From the NCBI GenBank assembly GCA_052274345.1, contig DAVZGP010000008.1, positions 1 through 64,000 of the forward strand: a DNA stretch of 64,000 nt. The letters are read 5' to 3'. Under the pieces are notes generated by a model that had not been told where the DNA came from, made no database searches, and worked only from the letters and a program-made list of their open reading frames with translations. A program made the translations under genes and the position numbers. This DNA comes from Clostridium_AD sp937920395 (GTDB lineage Bacteria; Bacillota; Clostridia; Clostridiales; Clostridiaceae). Below, one piece after another: positions 53,440 through 62,682 of this stretch (its first letter is position 1; every line of letters begins with the position of its first letter).

Positions 53440-54429
53440 TCACACTTCACCTATACATAATGTCATACCATCTAATTTCATCTTATTTATAATAATATGT
53501 GCCCCACTAAGTTCAACGCAAGGCTCACAAACAGCGCGAGCCCCAATAGTTTTCTCCACAAAATCACTACCGCAGAATTTATGTTGTACTTTCTTTATGT
53601 CATCAATCGTAAATATTTTAAACTCGCATTTAAAATAGTCTACTAATGCCTTAATTGCTAGTTCATCTTTTTTAACATTAACTGTTGCTATAGACTTTAT
53701 AGCTCTAATATCTATATTGTATTGCTTAAGCATCCTTATTACTGTCTGTTTCATTTTTTCCTCTGAAAAGTTTTTTCTACACCCTATTCCAAGCACAATA
53801 TTTTGTCTTATTAATTTAAGAGTTGGAACATTATATCCCTCTAACTTAGCATTAACACTATCTTTACCAGAAATATACAGTATTCCAGAGATATCCTCTA
53901 ACCTACTACTATATCCAGCCGGTGTTTGTATTATTCCTTTTTCATCAAGAAATCCTATTTTTTTTCCTTCTACTAAAAGCGCTGCTATATCTTTTGCTTT
54001 TTTCAAATTCTCAATAATAAACCCATTATCCTTTGCAATCATATCTGGGGCATAAATCCCTAAATTATCTGTTGCTGTAGTTATTATAGGTTTAGCATCT
54101 AAAAGCTTACTAACCTTAAACGCAAGTTCGTTTGCACCACCTAAATGTCCACTTAAAAGGCTTATAACATAATTACAAGAATTATCTATAACTAATACTG
54201 CCGGGTCCATATCTTTACTTTTTATGTATGGTGCTATTGCTCTAACTGCAATACCTGTAGAACTTATAAAAATTATACATCTATAGTTCTCCATTACATT
54301 TTTACTAACTAAATTAAACTCAAAATCGCTATGTTTTTTCTTTGAATATAGATCTATATTAAGACTTAACGCTAAAATTTCCGCTATTTGATCTCCATTT
54401 TGGGTAAATGTAACAACTGCATATTTCAT
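53440..54429 (-). CDS. cbiG: Cobalt-precorrin-5A hydrolase
   Basis: CbiG opens the lactone ring and releases acetaldehyde from cobalt-precorrin-5A. The 329-residue protein has MKYAVVTFTQNGDQIAE at the start, SLLSGHLGGANELA (about 110-123), ITTATDN (about 137-143) and the C-terminal LGIGCRKNFSEEKM and GVE-like domain, all typical of CbiG. It is separate from the other cbi genes, 5 kb beyond cobT. REP copies lie just upstream, so rearrangement of the cluster is likely. AGGAATGG precedes the ATG. Confidence 0.93.
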   Translation of the reverse strand: MKYAVVTFTQNGDQIAEILALSLNIDLYSKKKHSDFEFNLVSKNVMENYRCIIFISSTGIAVRAIAPYIKSKDMDPAVLVIDNSCNYVISLLSGHLGGANELAFKVSKLLDAKPIITTATDNLGIYAPDMIAKDNGFIIENLKKAKDIAALLVEGKKIGFLDEKGIIQTPAGYSSRLEDISGILYISGKDSVNAKLEGYNVPTLKLIRQNIVLGIGCRKNFSEEKMKQTVIRMLKQYNIDIRAIKSIATVNVKKDELAIKALVDYFKCEFKIFTIDDIKKVQHKFCGSDFVEKTIGARAVCEPCVELSGAHIIINKMKLDGMTLCIGEV

Positions 54430-54516
54430 TTTTCACCATTCCTACTATACATCATACTATAATTACGCACAAATTACAAAACAATTGCATAAATAAAAAA
54501 AGCAAGAAAAACAAGT

Positions 54517-54660
54517 GGGACGGTTAACAACTTATTACACAATTCATTTATATCATTCAATTAGTTATTAACTGTCTCTCACTAGTCAACTAGTCATTTA
54601 ATTGTTAACCGTCCCTCAACATTCACTCTTATAAACATCAATTAGTTGTTAACCGTCCCC
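54517..54660. repeat. REP-like repeat cluster, four copies
   Basis: Copies lie at 54517-54534 (plus), 54559-54578 (minus, diverged), 54599-54615 (minus) and 54641-54660 (minus), spaced 40-42 bases. The first two face each other and may pair. This is the right-hand limit of the REP field, between cbiG and the nucleoside transporter operon. Confidence 0.85.
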
Positions 54661-54703
54661 GGGTTAGCTTGCTTGTCCAATTCTTGAGTCACCTTAAACA
54701 AGG

Positions 54704-55642
54704 TCACCTTTCCTCTCTAAAATAAGGAACTGAGAGTCCAGCGGGTGGTGAATTTTTACCTGATTTTCTCATAGATACTATTACCAATATTATTATTGTA
54801 ACTACATAAGGTAACAAGTCAATAAGATATTGTGATATTTCAAAACCTGGTAACCCTTGAAGTCTAAATCCTAATATATCAAGTCCCCCGAAAAGATATG
54901 CCCCAATTATTGCTTTTTGTGGTTTCCATGTTGCAAAAATTACAAGTGCAACTGCGATCCACCCTCTACCTGCCGTTACGTTTTCCTGCCATGCTGGTAC
55001 ATAAACAAGAGATAAGTATGCTCCACCAAGACCGCAAAGTGCTCCACCAATTAATGTGTTAGCATATTTATAAGCAGTAACATTTATACTTGCTGCATCA
55101 GCAGCTGCTGGATTTTCTCCAACTGCCATAGTGTTTAATCCCTTAGTCGTTTTATATAAATATACGAATAAAAGAATAGTCATAATATATCCAAAATATA
55201 CGAACACATCATGATTAAAAAATATATCTCCTATAAAAGGTATATTCCCTAGTATTGGAATTCTTACTGTAACAAAAAAATTCTTAATTGTATTTGGCGT
55301 AACTTGACCTATCAAACTTTTACCTACCATACTTGAGAACCCTGTTCCAAATATAGTTAATGTAAGTCCACATACGACTTGATTCGCCCTAAGAGATATA
55401 GTTAGAAAGGCATATATCAGAGCGCCAAAGCCACCTGCAATTGCGGCAGCAATCATTGCTATAACAGGATTACCTGTACTTATTCCAGCCATAAACCCAA
55501 TGACAGACCCCATTAGCATCATACCTTCTACCCCTAAATTAAGGTTACCAACTTTTTCTGTTAATAATTCACCAAGTGTTGCAAAAAGTAGAGGCGTACC
55601 AGCTACAACTGCAGCGGCTAAAAATGTTGTTATACTATTCAT
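54704..55642 (-). CDS. Nucleoside ABC transporter permease (NupQ-like)
   Basis: The 312-residue inner-membrane permease belongs to the BPD_transp_2 family used with BmpA-type binding proteins, as in the B. subtilis NupNOPQ guanosine importer. It has about eight to ten membrane helices. Typical blocks are TPLLFATLGELLTEKVGNLNLGVEGMMLMG (about 17-46) and AVGENPAAADAASINV. It overlaps the previous permease gene by 8 bases, with GGAGG upstream. It is last in an operon led by a guanine riboswitch, supporting purine nucleoside uptake. Confidence 0.92.
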   Translation of the reverse strand: MNSITTFLAAAVVAGTPLLFATLGELLTEKVGNLNLGVEGMMLMGSVIGFMAGISTGNPVIAMIAAAIAGGFGALIYAFLTISLRANQVVCGLTLTIFGTGFSSMVGKSLIGQVTPNTIKNFFVTVRIPILGNIPFIGDIFFNHDVFVYFGYIMTILLFVYLYKTTKGLNTMAVGENPAAADAASINVTAYKYANTLIGGALCGLGGAYLSLVYVPAWQENVTAGRGWIAVALVIFATWKPQKAIIGAYLFGGLDILGFRLQGLPGFEISQYLIDLLPYVVTIIILVIVSMRKSGKNSPPAGLSVPYFREER

Positions 55643-56714
55643 TTTTACTTACCTCCTTTAGTTTAGCTGAGAATTTAAAATTAATTTTATACTTTGTAAA
55701 AAATTCACTACCTAGTACAAAAAACAGTATAATTGCTTGTATCAATTGAGCGGCAGCTTCGGGTATGCCAAATGCTGTTTGAATAAATGAGGCACCTTGA
55801 ACAAGCGCCGCGAAAAGTATAGATACTATTACTATAACCGGTGCAGAAAGTGCTGAGAGCCAAGCTATAATTATAGCTGTAAATCCTACTCCACCTGAAA
55901 CATCTGCTGACAGCGTTCCACTAACAGCAGAAACTTGAATAACACCTGCAATTCCACATAAGGCACCACTTAAAAATATAGCTATAAACATAGTTTTTCT
56001 AATTTTTATACCTGCATATATAGCAGTTTTTTCACTCTCACCAAGAACTGAGATTTCATAACCCTTTTTAGTATATTTAATGAAAACATATACTAAAATT
56101 GCAAGTACAATTGCTATTATCCATCCCGCATTTATACCAAAAACATTTGGCAGTGTTGCGTTATCTGAAAAAGTAGGAATTTTCGGAAAACCCATTGCAG
56201 CCTTATCTCTCCAAGGTCCATATTGAAGATAAGTTATAAACTTTATTGCAACATAATTTAACATTAAGGTTACTATAGTCTCATTAGTATTCCATTTTCC
56301 TTTAAGCAAAGCTGCAATTAACGCCCATAATCCCCCGCCTACTACTCCTGCGCAAAACATTAACAATAACAAAGGAAATTTAGGCATATTTGAAAATTTC
56401 AAAGCAAAATATGTAGCAGCAAATGCTCCCATTAGTATTTGTCCTTCTCCTCCAATATTCCAAAATTGCATTCTAAATGCTATTGCTATTCCAAGTGAAC
56501 TTATAATAAGTGGTATAGCCTTAATAAGTGTTTGCTGGATACTATAAGTTGAACCAAAACTGCCCTGAACAATTGCTACATACACATCTAGTGGGTTAAG
56601 TTTTATAATAAGCAAAAACATTGCCAAAACCACAAGCGATAGGAGTATTGCAAGACACCTTATTTTAAGGTTATCAACTTTGGTAATTTTAGACCTTTTA
56701 ACAATCTGAATCAT
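55635..56714 (-). CDS. Nucleoside ABC transporter permease (NupP-like)
   Basis: The 359-residue permease of the same family as its downstream neighbour has about ten membrane helices. It contains AFRMQFWNIGGEGQILMGAFAA (about 81-102) and LGESEKTAIYAGIKIRKTMF, typical of NupP/RbsC-type permeases. It starts directly after the stop of the ATPase gene (TAG-ATG) and has no good ribosome site of its own, so it is probably translated by coupling. It forms a heterodimer with the 54704 gene product in the usual model. Confidence 0.92.
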   Translation of the reverse strand: MIQIVKRSKITKVDNLKIRCLAILLSLVVLAMFLLIIKLNPLDVYVAIVQGSFGSTYSIQQTLIKAIPLIISSLGIAIAFRMQFWNIGGEGQILMGAFAATYFALKFSNMPKFPLLLLMFCAGVVGGGLWALIAALLKGKWNTNETIVTLMLNYVAIKFITYLQYGPWRDKAAMGFPKIPTFSDNATLPNVFGINAGWIIAIVLAILVYVFIKYTKKGYEISVLGESEKTAIYAGIKIRKTMFIAIFLSGALCGIAGVIQVSAVSGTLSADVSGGVGFTAIIIAWLSALSAPVIVIVSILFAALVQGASFIQTAFGIPEAAAQLIQAIILFFVLGSEFFTKYKINFKFSAKLKEVSKNE

Positions 56715-58235
56715 CTATATCACGTCCATATCATCAGTGTTTCCAACCATCATCATACCGATTTTTTCTCTTGAAGACTCTTTTGCATCGACGATTCCAG
56801 TAATTTCACCATCGCAAATCACCATAATCCTATCACATAAATGAATTAACACATCAAGGTCCTCTCCTATAAATAAAACTGCAGTACCTTTTTTCTTTTC
56901 CTCACTTATGAGATCATATATCGTATAACATGTATTAATATCAAGCCCACGAACAGCATATGCCATAATAAGTATTTTAGGATGCATGCTTAATTCTCTT
57001 CCAACTAATATCTTTTGAATGTTACCCCCTGATAAATATTTTATAGGATGATATATATCAGGAGTTTTAATTTCAAATTTTTCCACCATTTCTTTTGCTT
57101 TTTCAATTACTGGTTTTCTATCTATAAATATCCCCTTTTGGTTATGATAATCCTTAAGTAATAGGTTATCCACCATACCCATAGACGCAACAAGGCCCAT
57201 CCCTAATCTATCCTCTGGTATAAAGCTCATACTTATACCTTTGTTTATAATATCTCTTGGAGATTTGCCTACAAGGTCTTCTCCCTCAAGTACTATACTT
57301 CCACTAGATACATTCTCTATACCTGCAATAGCTTCACATAATTCTCTTTGCCCACTGCCTGCAATTCCAGCAACACCAAGGATTTCACCTTGCTTAAGAG
57401 AGAAACTAATATTTTTAACAATTTCTGCTTTTTCAGCATTTACAACTACTAAATCAGATACTTCTAGCATTACCTTGCCAACCTCTTTATTTACTTTCTT
57501 TATAGATAAATCTGCTTTGCGTCCCATCATTAGTTCTGTTAATTCTTTAGGACTTGTATCTTCTTTCTTAAGTGTTTTTATAGCCTCACCTTTTCTTAAA
57601 ACAGTAATTTTATCACAAATCTCCATTACTTCATTCATTTTATGACTTATGAATATTATTGCTTTTCCTTTTTCTTTCATACTTCTCATAATCTTAAATA
57701 ATTTTTCTGTTTCACTTTCTGTAAACACAGTAGTAGGTTCATCTAACACTAAAATATCCGCACCTCTATAAAGCACTTTAAGTATTTCAAGATTTTGCCT
57801 CTCACCTACTGGCATCTGTGAAACATATTTATTCAAATCCATTTCCAAATGAAATTTTTCGCATATATCATTAATTTTTTTAATTTCTACCTTATTATTA
57901 AAAAATATACCTCTTGTTTGACCAAGTAATATATTTTGCTTAGCAGTCATTTCTTCAACTAATTTAAAATGTTGATAAATCATTCCAACACCAGCCTTAA
58001 TTGCATCCTTTGGACTATTAAAGTTAGTGTTTTTTCCGTGAATAAAAATAGAACCGCTGTCTGGTGTATAAACTCCAGATAACATGTTCATAAGGGTGCT
58101 TTTGCCTGCCCCGTTTTCACCTAGTAATGCATGGATTTCTCCGCCTAGTAGCGTTAAATTCATATTGTTATTAGCTATTACTTTCCCGAAGGTTTTACTA
58201 ATATTTTCTATAGATACATAAGGGGTTTTATCCAT
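56715..58235 (-). CDS. Nucleoside ABC transporter ATPase (NupO-like, two ABC domains)
   Basis: The 506-residue protein has two ABC domains. The first has Walker A GENGAGKST, a degenerate signature (VGERQNLEILKVL) and LVLDEPT. The second has a degenerate Walker A (GIAGSGQRE), a good signature LSGGNIQK, and LIMAYAVRGLD in place of the Walker B LDEP sequence. This asymmetry is normal for the sugar/nucleoside importers of this class. The ATG at 58235 follows GAGGATG; the longer frame upstream is unsupported. Expected partners are BmpA (58360) and the two permeases downstream. Confidence 0.93.
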   Translation of the reverse strand: MDKTPYVSIENISKTFGKVIANNNMNLTLLGGEIHALLGENGAGKSTLMNMLSGVYTPDSGSIFIHGKNTNFNSPKDAIKAGVGMIYQHFKLVEEMTAKQNILLGQTRGIFFNNKVEIKKINDICEKFHLEMDLNKYVSQMPVGERQNLEILKVLYRGADILVLDEPTTVFTESETEKLFKIMRSMKEKGKAIIFISHKMNEVMEICDKITVLRKGEAIKTLKKEDTSPKELTELMMGRKADLSIKKVNKEVGKVMLEVSDLVVVNAEKAEIVKNISFSLKQGEILGVAGIAGSGQRELCEAIAGIENVSSGSIVLEGEDLVGKSPRDIINKGISMSFIPEDRLGMGLVASMGMVDNLLLKDYHNQKGIFIDRKPVIEKAKEMVEKFEIKTPDIYHPIKYLSGGNIQKILVGRELSMHPKILIMAYAVRGLDINTCYTIYDLISEEKKKGTAVLFIGEDLDVLIHLCDRIMVICDGEITGIVDAKESSREKIGMMMVGNTDDMDVI

Positions 58236-58359
58236 ATTTACATCCTCATTTCTAATATATTTATTAGAGCTTATTGCCATCAAATTCAACAAATATAGCA
58301 CTCATATAATATCATTTGTGCTATATTTATTAACTTTTATATTTTGTTTCAAATGCTTA

Positions 58360-59463
58360 TTATTTTGCTATTTTTCCTTCTATACCTTTAACAAACCAAT
58401 TAAATGATAATAGTTCCTTATCTGTCATAACTATACCTTTTGCAATTTTAACAGCTCCACTTTGATCTACTAATGGTCCTACAAATATTTTATTTTTACC
58501 TGATAAAATATCAGCTTTTGCTTTAGCAACAGCTTCTGCTGCTCCTTTAGGCGCATTTTTTGTAAGTGGTGCAAGCGAAACTACTCCAGATTCTAGACCT
58601 TTCCAATAACTTCCTGACTTCCAAGTCCCAGCTTGAATAGCCTTTATTTGCTCAACATAATAAGGAGTCCAATTCCAAACTGGAGCTGTCATATATGATT
58701 TTGGCGCCTTAGCACTCATGTCTGTATTGTACCCAATCGCAGATATACCTGCTTCTTCTGCCGCTTGAAGTGGGCCTGCAGTATCTTGATGTTGAGTAAT
58801 AACATCCACGCCTTCTGCAATTAGTGCTTTTCCTGCTTCTTTTTCTTTAGCTGGATCATACCAAGTATTAGTCCATTTTACTTTTACTATAGCTTTAGGA
58901 TTAACAGATTGTACACCTAAAGTAAATGCATTAATTCCTCTTACCACTTCTGGTATTGAGTATGCAGCTACATATCCTATTTTATTAGTTTTAGTTTTCA
59001 TACCGGCAACTATACCTGAAAGATATCTTGCTTGATAAATACGACCGAAATATGTAGACATATTTGTCGATGTTGTGTACCCAGATGCATGAAGATATTT
59101 AACATCAGGATGTTTTTTAGCTGATGCTACCATTCCATCCATAAATCCAAAGCTAGTTCCTACAATAACGTTAGCTCCTTGATTAATCATTTCCTCGCAT
59201 GTTTGTTCTACATCTGCCACATTCTCTTTTACTGATTCCTTGAACAAAGTCTTTACACCTAATTGTTTTTCAAGACCTTTTCTTCCCATATCATGAGAAT
59301 AAGTATAACCACCGTCACCTACAGGTCCTACATATATAAATCCTACTACTACTGGTTTCTTTACATCATTTGTCCCAGTTTTCTTTGTGCTACCACATCC
59401 TGCAAGCGCGAGTGATGTAATTAATGTAACTGCTAATAGTAAACTTCCTAATTTCTTTTTCAT
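58360..59463 (-). CDS. BmpA-family nucleoside-binding lipoprotein
   Basis: This is the extracellular binding protein of the nucleoside importer. The 367-residue protein begins with a lipoprotein signal peptide; the lipobox is ALAGC with the modified Cys23. It continues with FIYVGPVGDGGYTYSHDMGRK (about 43-63), typical of BmpA/PnrA (Borrelia and Treponema purine nucleoside receptors), and GYNTDMSAKAP. AGGGGGC lies before the ATG. It follows xpt by 37 bases and precedes the ATPase gene by 124 bases, so the operon order is xpt-bmpA-ATPase-permease-permease. Confidence 0.93.
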   Translation of the reverse strand: MKKKLGSLLLAVTLITSLALAGCGSTKKTGTNDVKKPVVVGFIYVGPVGDGGYTYSHDMGRKGLEKQLGVKTLFKESVKENVADVEQTCEEMINQGANVIVGTSFGFMDGMVASAKKHPDVKYLHASGYTTSTNMSTYFGRIYQARYLSGIVAGMKTKTNKIGYVAAYSIPEVVRGINAFTLGVQSVNPKAIVKVKWTNTWYDPAKEKEAGKALIAEGVDVITQHQDTAGPLQAAEEAGISAIGYNTDMSAKAPKSYMTAPVWNWTPYYVEQIKAIQAGTWKSGSYWKGLESGVVSLAPLTKNAPKGAAEAVAKAKADILSGKNKIFVGPLVDQSGAVKIAKGIVMTDKELLSFNWFVKGIEGKIAK

Positions 59464-59500
59464 TAGTAATGCCCCCTTAAATCTTTTATGTAAAATATTA

Positions 59501-60073
59501 TTATTTAAAAACTACCTTATTATCTTTTAAAGATTTTATTATGGCGAGTGACTCTACCTTAACCCCCTCCTTTTCTATACATTTTCTACCATTCTGGAAT
59601 GCTTTTTCAATTACAATTCCCACTCCAACAATATTAGCCTCAGCTTGACGTACAATTTTAATAAGACCGAGAGCTGCATTCCCATTTGCTAAAAAGTCAT
59701 CAATTATCAAAATTTTATCTTCTTTATTTATATATCTTTTACTAGTTCTCACTTTATAATTCTTATTTTTTGTAAAAGAAAATACATCAGCCTCATATGC
59801 GTTATTATCCATTGTTGTGGAATCATTCTTTTTTGCAAACACTACAGGGACGTTGTTAAAATATTGTGCCACAATACATGCTATGCCTATACCTGATGCT
59901 TCAACTGTTAGTATTTTTGTAACTTCATCATTTTCAAATCTTTCTTTAAATTCTTGTCCTATTTCATTTAATAGTTTTATATCAATTTGATGATTGAGGA
60001 AACTATCAACCTTTAAAATCTCACTACCTATTACTACTGCTTCACTTAATATCTTATTCTTTAGTGCTTCCAT
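59501..60073 (-). CDS. xpt: Xanthine phosphoribosyltransferase
   Basis: Xpt turns xanthine (and in part guanine) into the nucleotide using PRPP, for purine salvage. The 190-residue protein starts MEALKNKILSEAVVIGSEIL, has KVDSFLNHQID (about 26-36) and the PRPP-binding motif ILIIDDFLANGNAALG (about 123-138). AAGGAG lies 7 bases before the ATG at 60073; an in-frame ATG upstream is not supported. A guanine riboswitch and its terminator lie directly upstream, exactly as for xpt in B. subtilis. Confidence 0.95.
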   Translation of the reverse strand: MEALKNKILSEAVVIGSEILKVDSFLNHQIDIKLLNEIGQEFKERFENDEVTKILTVEASGIGIACIVAQYFNNVPVVFAKKNDSTTMDNNAYEADVFSFTKNKNYKVRTSKRYINKEDKILIIDDFLANGNAALGLIKIVRQAEANIVGVGIVIEKAFQNGRKCIEKEGVKVESLAIIKSLKDNKVVFK

Positions 60074-60124
60074 ACATTTTCTCCTTCGTAATAATTTTTT
60101 CATATTATGTATATATAAAACAAT

Positions 60125-60166
60125 AACCCCCTAGATAACGATTTAATACGTTAACTAAAGGGGTTT
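60125..60166 (-). terminator. Riboswitch expression-platform terminator before xpt
   Basis: AAACCCC (complement of 60160-60166) pairs with GGGG (complement of 60127-60130), and CGTTA/TAACG pair inside, with TTATTGTTTT following on the minus strand. It separates the guanine aptamer from xpt. Confidence 0.8.
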
Positions 60167-60228
60167 ATAATAAAATCTTCCATAAAAATAATTTATACTA
60201 AAATTATTTTTACTTTATTTATCAAAAC

Positions 60229-60299
60229 ACCCATAGTCAAGTCTTTTAAGGTTACTTGGTAGAAACGCTTAGACCATATTTCTAAGCTTATATGAGTTT
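60229..60299 (-). promoter_or_regulatory. Purine (guanine-type) riboswitch
   Basis: On the minus strand the aptamer has P1 (ACTCAT with ATGGGT), CATATAA, ATATGG, GTTTCTACC, the CCTTAAAAG loop and GACTATG. The discriminating base, position 74 in the usual numbering, is C (GACTA), which selects guanine/hypoxanthine rather than adenine. It lies 155 bases before xpt with a terminator between, so high guanine should reduce xpt and the nucleoside importer. Confidence 0.95.
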
Positions 60300-60392
60300 G
60301 CGAATATTAATTTTTTTTTTCATTTCATCGTTCGTGTTTATACTTGTTATTACAATATTACAACATTTGTTTTATTAAATCAATATCTATTT

Positions 60393-61511
60393 TTAAAATT
60401 CGTATGGTTCAACCTTTTTCTCTATAACTACAGGGAAATCATCTGAACCTTCAAGCACTGTATTCTCACGCATAATTATATTTCTATCAACAATTACATT
60501 AGTGAGCTTACATCCCTTTTTAATTTCACATTTTTCAAATATTATACAATTTTTAATTTCCACGTCCTCATGTATGGTCACTCTTCTTGCGATTATACTA
60601 TTCTCTATTTTCCCCTTCAAAATACATCCATTTGAAACTAAAGCGTTATTAACTTTTGATCCATTAAAATATTTAGTAGGGGCCTCATTTTTACTTTTTG
60701 TATAAATTAACCCATTACTAAAAAACAACTCTTTTGTTACCTTAGTTTTTAACATATCCATACTAGCAGAATAATAATTTCTCAAAGAATCTATACGCTT
60801 AACATATCCTTTAAACTCAAATGCATTTATGTTCAACTTCAAAACATGTTCATATATAAATGATTTTATTGAATTATGATATCCTGTTTGCATACCATTT
60901 TTCACAATATCAATAAGAGTGCTCTTTTTCATAATAAACATTTCCATTGATATATTTAGTTTATCTGATACACCTATATTTTTCCCAACGCTTAAAACTT
61001 TATTTTCTTCATTAATATATAATGTACTGCAACTTAAATAATCAATTTTCCCACTATTCGTTTTTTTATATAATAATGTTATGTCACTACCCGATTCCTC
61101 ATGATAAGTTGCCGCTTCATTGTAATCCAAATTGCATAACATGTATGAAGAAGATATTATTACGTAATCTTGTTTTGATTTATAAATATATTCCACATTG
61201 TCGTTTAATACATCTATATCCCTTAACTCTGATCTTTCTGATGTAAGATTAAATACAAATAGTCCATTTATTTTTCTATCTAAATCCCACGGTTTCCCTG
61301 AACCTAAATGACCAACTAATGACCTAGATTTTGTGTTAGTGAAAATGCCTACATTATGAATACCTGAATTAACCATATTGGAGAGCACAAAATCAATAAT
61401 CCTGTATCTCCCTCCTATAGGTATAGCAGCTATTGGTCTTGATTTTGTAAGGCTTTTAATATTATCTTCCCTCTCATTTAACATTAATATTCCCATATAA
61501 TTTCCAAGCAT
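60393..61511 (-). CDS. glgD: ADP-glucose pyrophosphorylase-like subunit GlgD
   Basis: GlgD is the partner of GlgC in Firmicute ADP-glucose pyrophosphorylase; GlgC alone is catalytic and GlgD modulates it. The 372-residue protein shares the fold (IPIGGRYRIIDFVLSNMVNSG near residue 33), but the N-terminal catalytic GGxGxRL loop of GlgC is replaced by GNYMGILMLNERED. A C-terminal left-handed beta-helix (SNGCILKGKIENSIIARR onwards) is present. The ATG at 61511 follows AGGTG. It is last in glgP-glgC-glgD, 19 bases after glgC. Confidence 0.93.
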   Translation of the reverse strand: MLGNYMGILMLNEREDNIKSLTKSRPIAAIPIGGRYRIIDFVLSNMVNSGIHNVGIFTNTKSRSLVGHLGSGKPWDLDRKINGLFVFNLTSERSELRDIDVLNDNVEYIYKSKQDYVIISSSYMLCNLDYNEAATYHEESGSDITLLYKKTNSGKIDYLSCSTLYINEENKVLSVGKNIGVSDKLNISMEMFIMKKSTLIDIVKNGMQTGYHNSIKSFIYEHVLKLNINAFEFKGYVKRIDSLRNYYSASMDMLKTKVTKELFFSNGLIYTKSKNEAPTKYFNGSKVNNALVSNGCILKGKIENSIIARRVTIHEDVEIKNCIIFEKCEIKKGCKLTNVIVDRNIIMRENTVLEGSDDFPVVIEKKVEPYEF

Positions 61512-61530
61512 TTTTATCACCTCTTTTATT

Positions 61531-62682
61531 TTATACTTTAGTTAACATCTTTGAATTAGCTTTTATTTCGGCTCCTTCTTCTACAACAATAATATCTTTC
61601 CCATTTCCAATATATGAATCACGTCTTATGGTAACATTACTCCCTACAATAGCTTTATCTATAACCACATTTTTTCCAATTTTAGTATTTGGTAAAATAA
61701 CTGAATTAGTTATTTTAGTATTTTTACCTACATGTACTCCTTGAAAAAGCACACAATTATTTATTTCTCCGAATACTGTACAACCCTCATTGAGCAATGC
61801 ATTATTAATTTTAGCTTCTGGCCCTATATATTGAGGTGGTAACATAGGATTTACAGTATATATTTTCCAATTATTATCATGTATATCAAGTTCATTCTTA
61901 TCAGATATCAAATCCATATTAGCGGACCAAAAACTTTCAATAGTACCAACATCCCTCCAATATCCTTTAAATGGGAATGCATATAACTTCTGATTATCCT
62001 GAAGCATTTTTGGTATTATGTTTTTTCCAAAATCATTACTTGATTCTTTATCGAGATTGTCCTCTTTTAAAAGTTTTTTAAGTACAGACCAGTTAAAAAT
62101 ATAAACTCCCATAGAAGCTAAATTATTTTTAGGCTCTTTAGGCTTTTCTTCAAATTCAAAGATACTATAATCTTCCTTTGTATTCATTATTCCAAACCTA
62201 CTACACTCATCATCTGGCACCTCTATTACAGCAATAGTAACATCAGCGCCTTTTTCTTTGTGATAATCTAGCATTTTCGAATAATTCATTTTATAAATAT
62301 GGTCTCCTGATAAAATAAGAACATATTCCGGCTCAAAGTCATCAATATAATTTATATTTTGAAATATAGCATCTGCTGTGCCATTGTACCAATTGCCACC
62401 ATTCTCACTCTGGTAAGGGGGCAGTAGACTTACACCACCGTTTCTCCTGTCTAAATCCCATGGAGCACCTATACCTATATGTGCATTTAACGCTAAAGGT
62501 TGGTATTGAGTAAGAACTCCTACTGTGTCTATATCAGAATTTGAACAATTACTTAATGAAAAATCTATAATTCTATACTTTCCTCCGAATGGAACTGCTG
62601 GCTTCGCTGTCATCTTAGTTAATTGTTTTAACCTTGATCCTTGACCACCTGCTAGTATCATTGCTATCATTTCTTTTTTCAT
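61531..62682 (-). CDS. glgC: Glucose-1-phosphate adenylyltransferase
   Basis: GlgC makes ADP-glucose, the donor for glycogen synthesis, and is the pathway's regulated step. The 383-residue protein has AMILAGGQGSRLKQLT (about 7-22), KPAVPFGGKYRIIDF (about 27-41), SGDHIYKM, a FEEKP motif and a C-terminal beta-helix. The ATG at 62682 follows GGAGGGAG; the longer frame upstream is not supported. It is between glgP (219 bases upstream, with a terminator between) and glgD. Confidence 0.95.
   Translation of the reverse strand: MKKEMIAMILAGGQGSRLKQLTKMTAKPAVPFGGKYRIIDFSLSNCSNSDIDTVGVLTQYQPLALNAHIGIGAPWDLDRRNGGVSLLPPYQSENGGNWYNGTADAIFQNINYIDDFEPEYVLILSGDHIYKMNYSKMLDYHKEKGADVTIAVIEVPDDECSRFGIMNTKEDYSIFEFEEKPKEPKNNLASMGVYIFNWSVLKKLLKEDNLDKESSNDFGKNIIPKMLQDNQKLYAFPFKGYWRDVGTIESFWSANMDLISDKNELDIHDNNWKIYTVNPMLPPQYIGPEAKINNALLNEGCTVFGEINNCVLFQGVHVGKNTKITNSVILPNTKIGKNVVIDKAIVGSNVTIRRDSYIGNGKDIIVVEEGAEIKANSKMLTKV

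Noticed and set aside
34477..54660. Possible CRISPR array from the repeated 20-bp sequence
   Set aside because: The copies are scattered over 20 kb, spacing is irregular, orientation varies and no cas gene is present.
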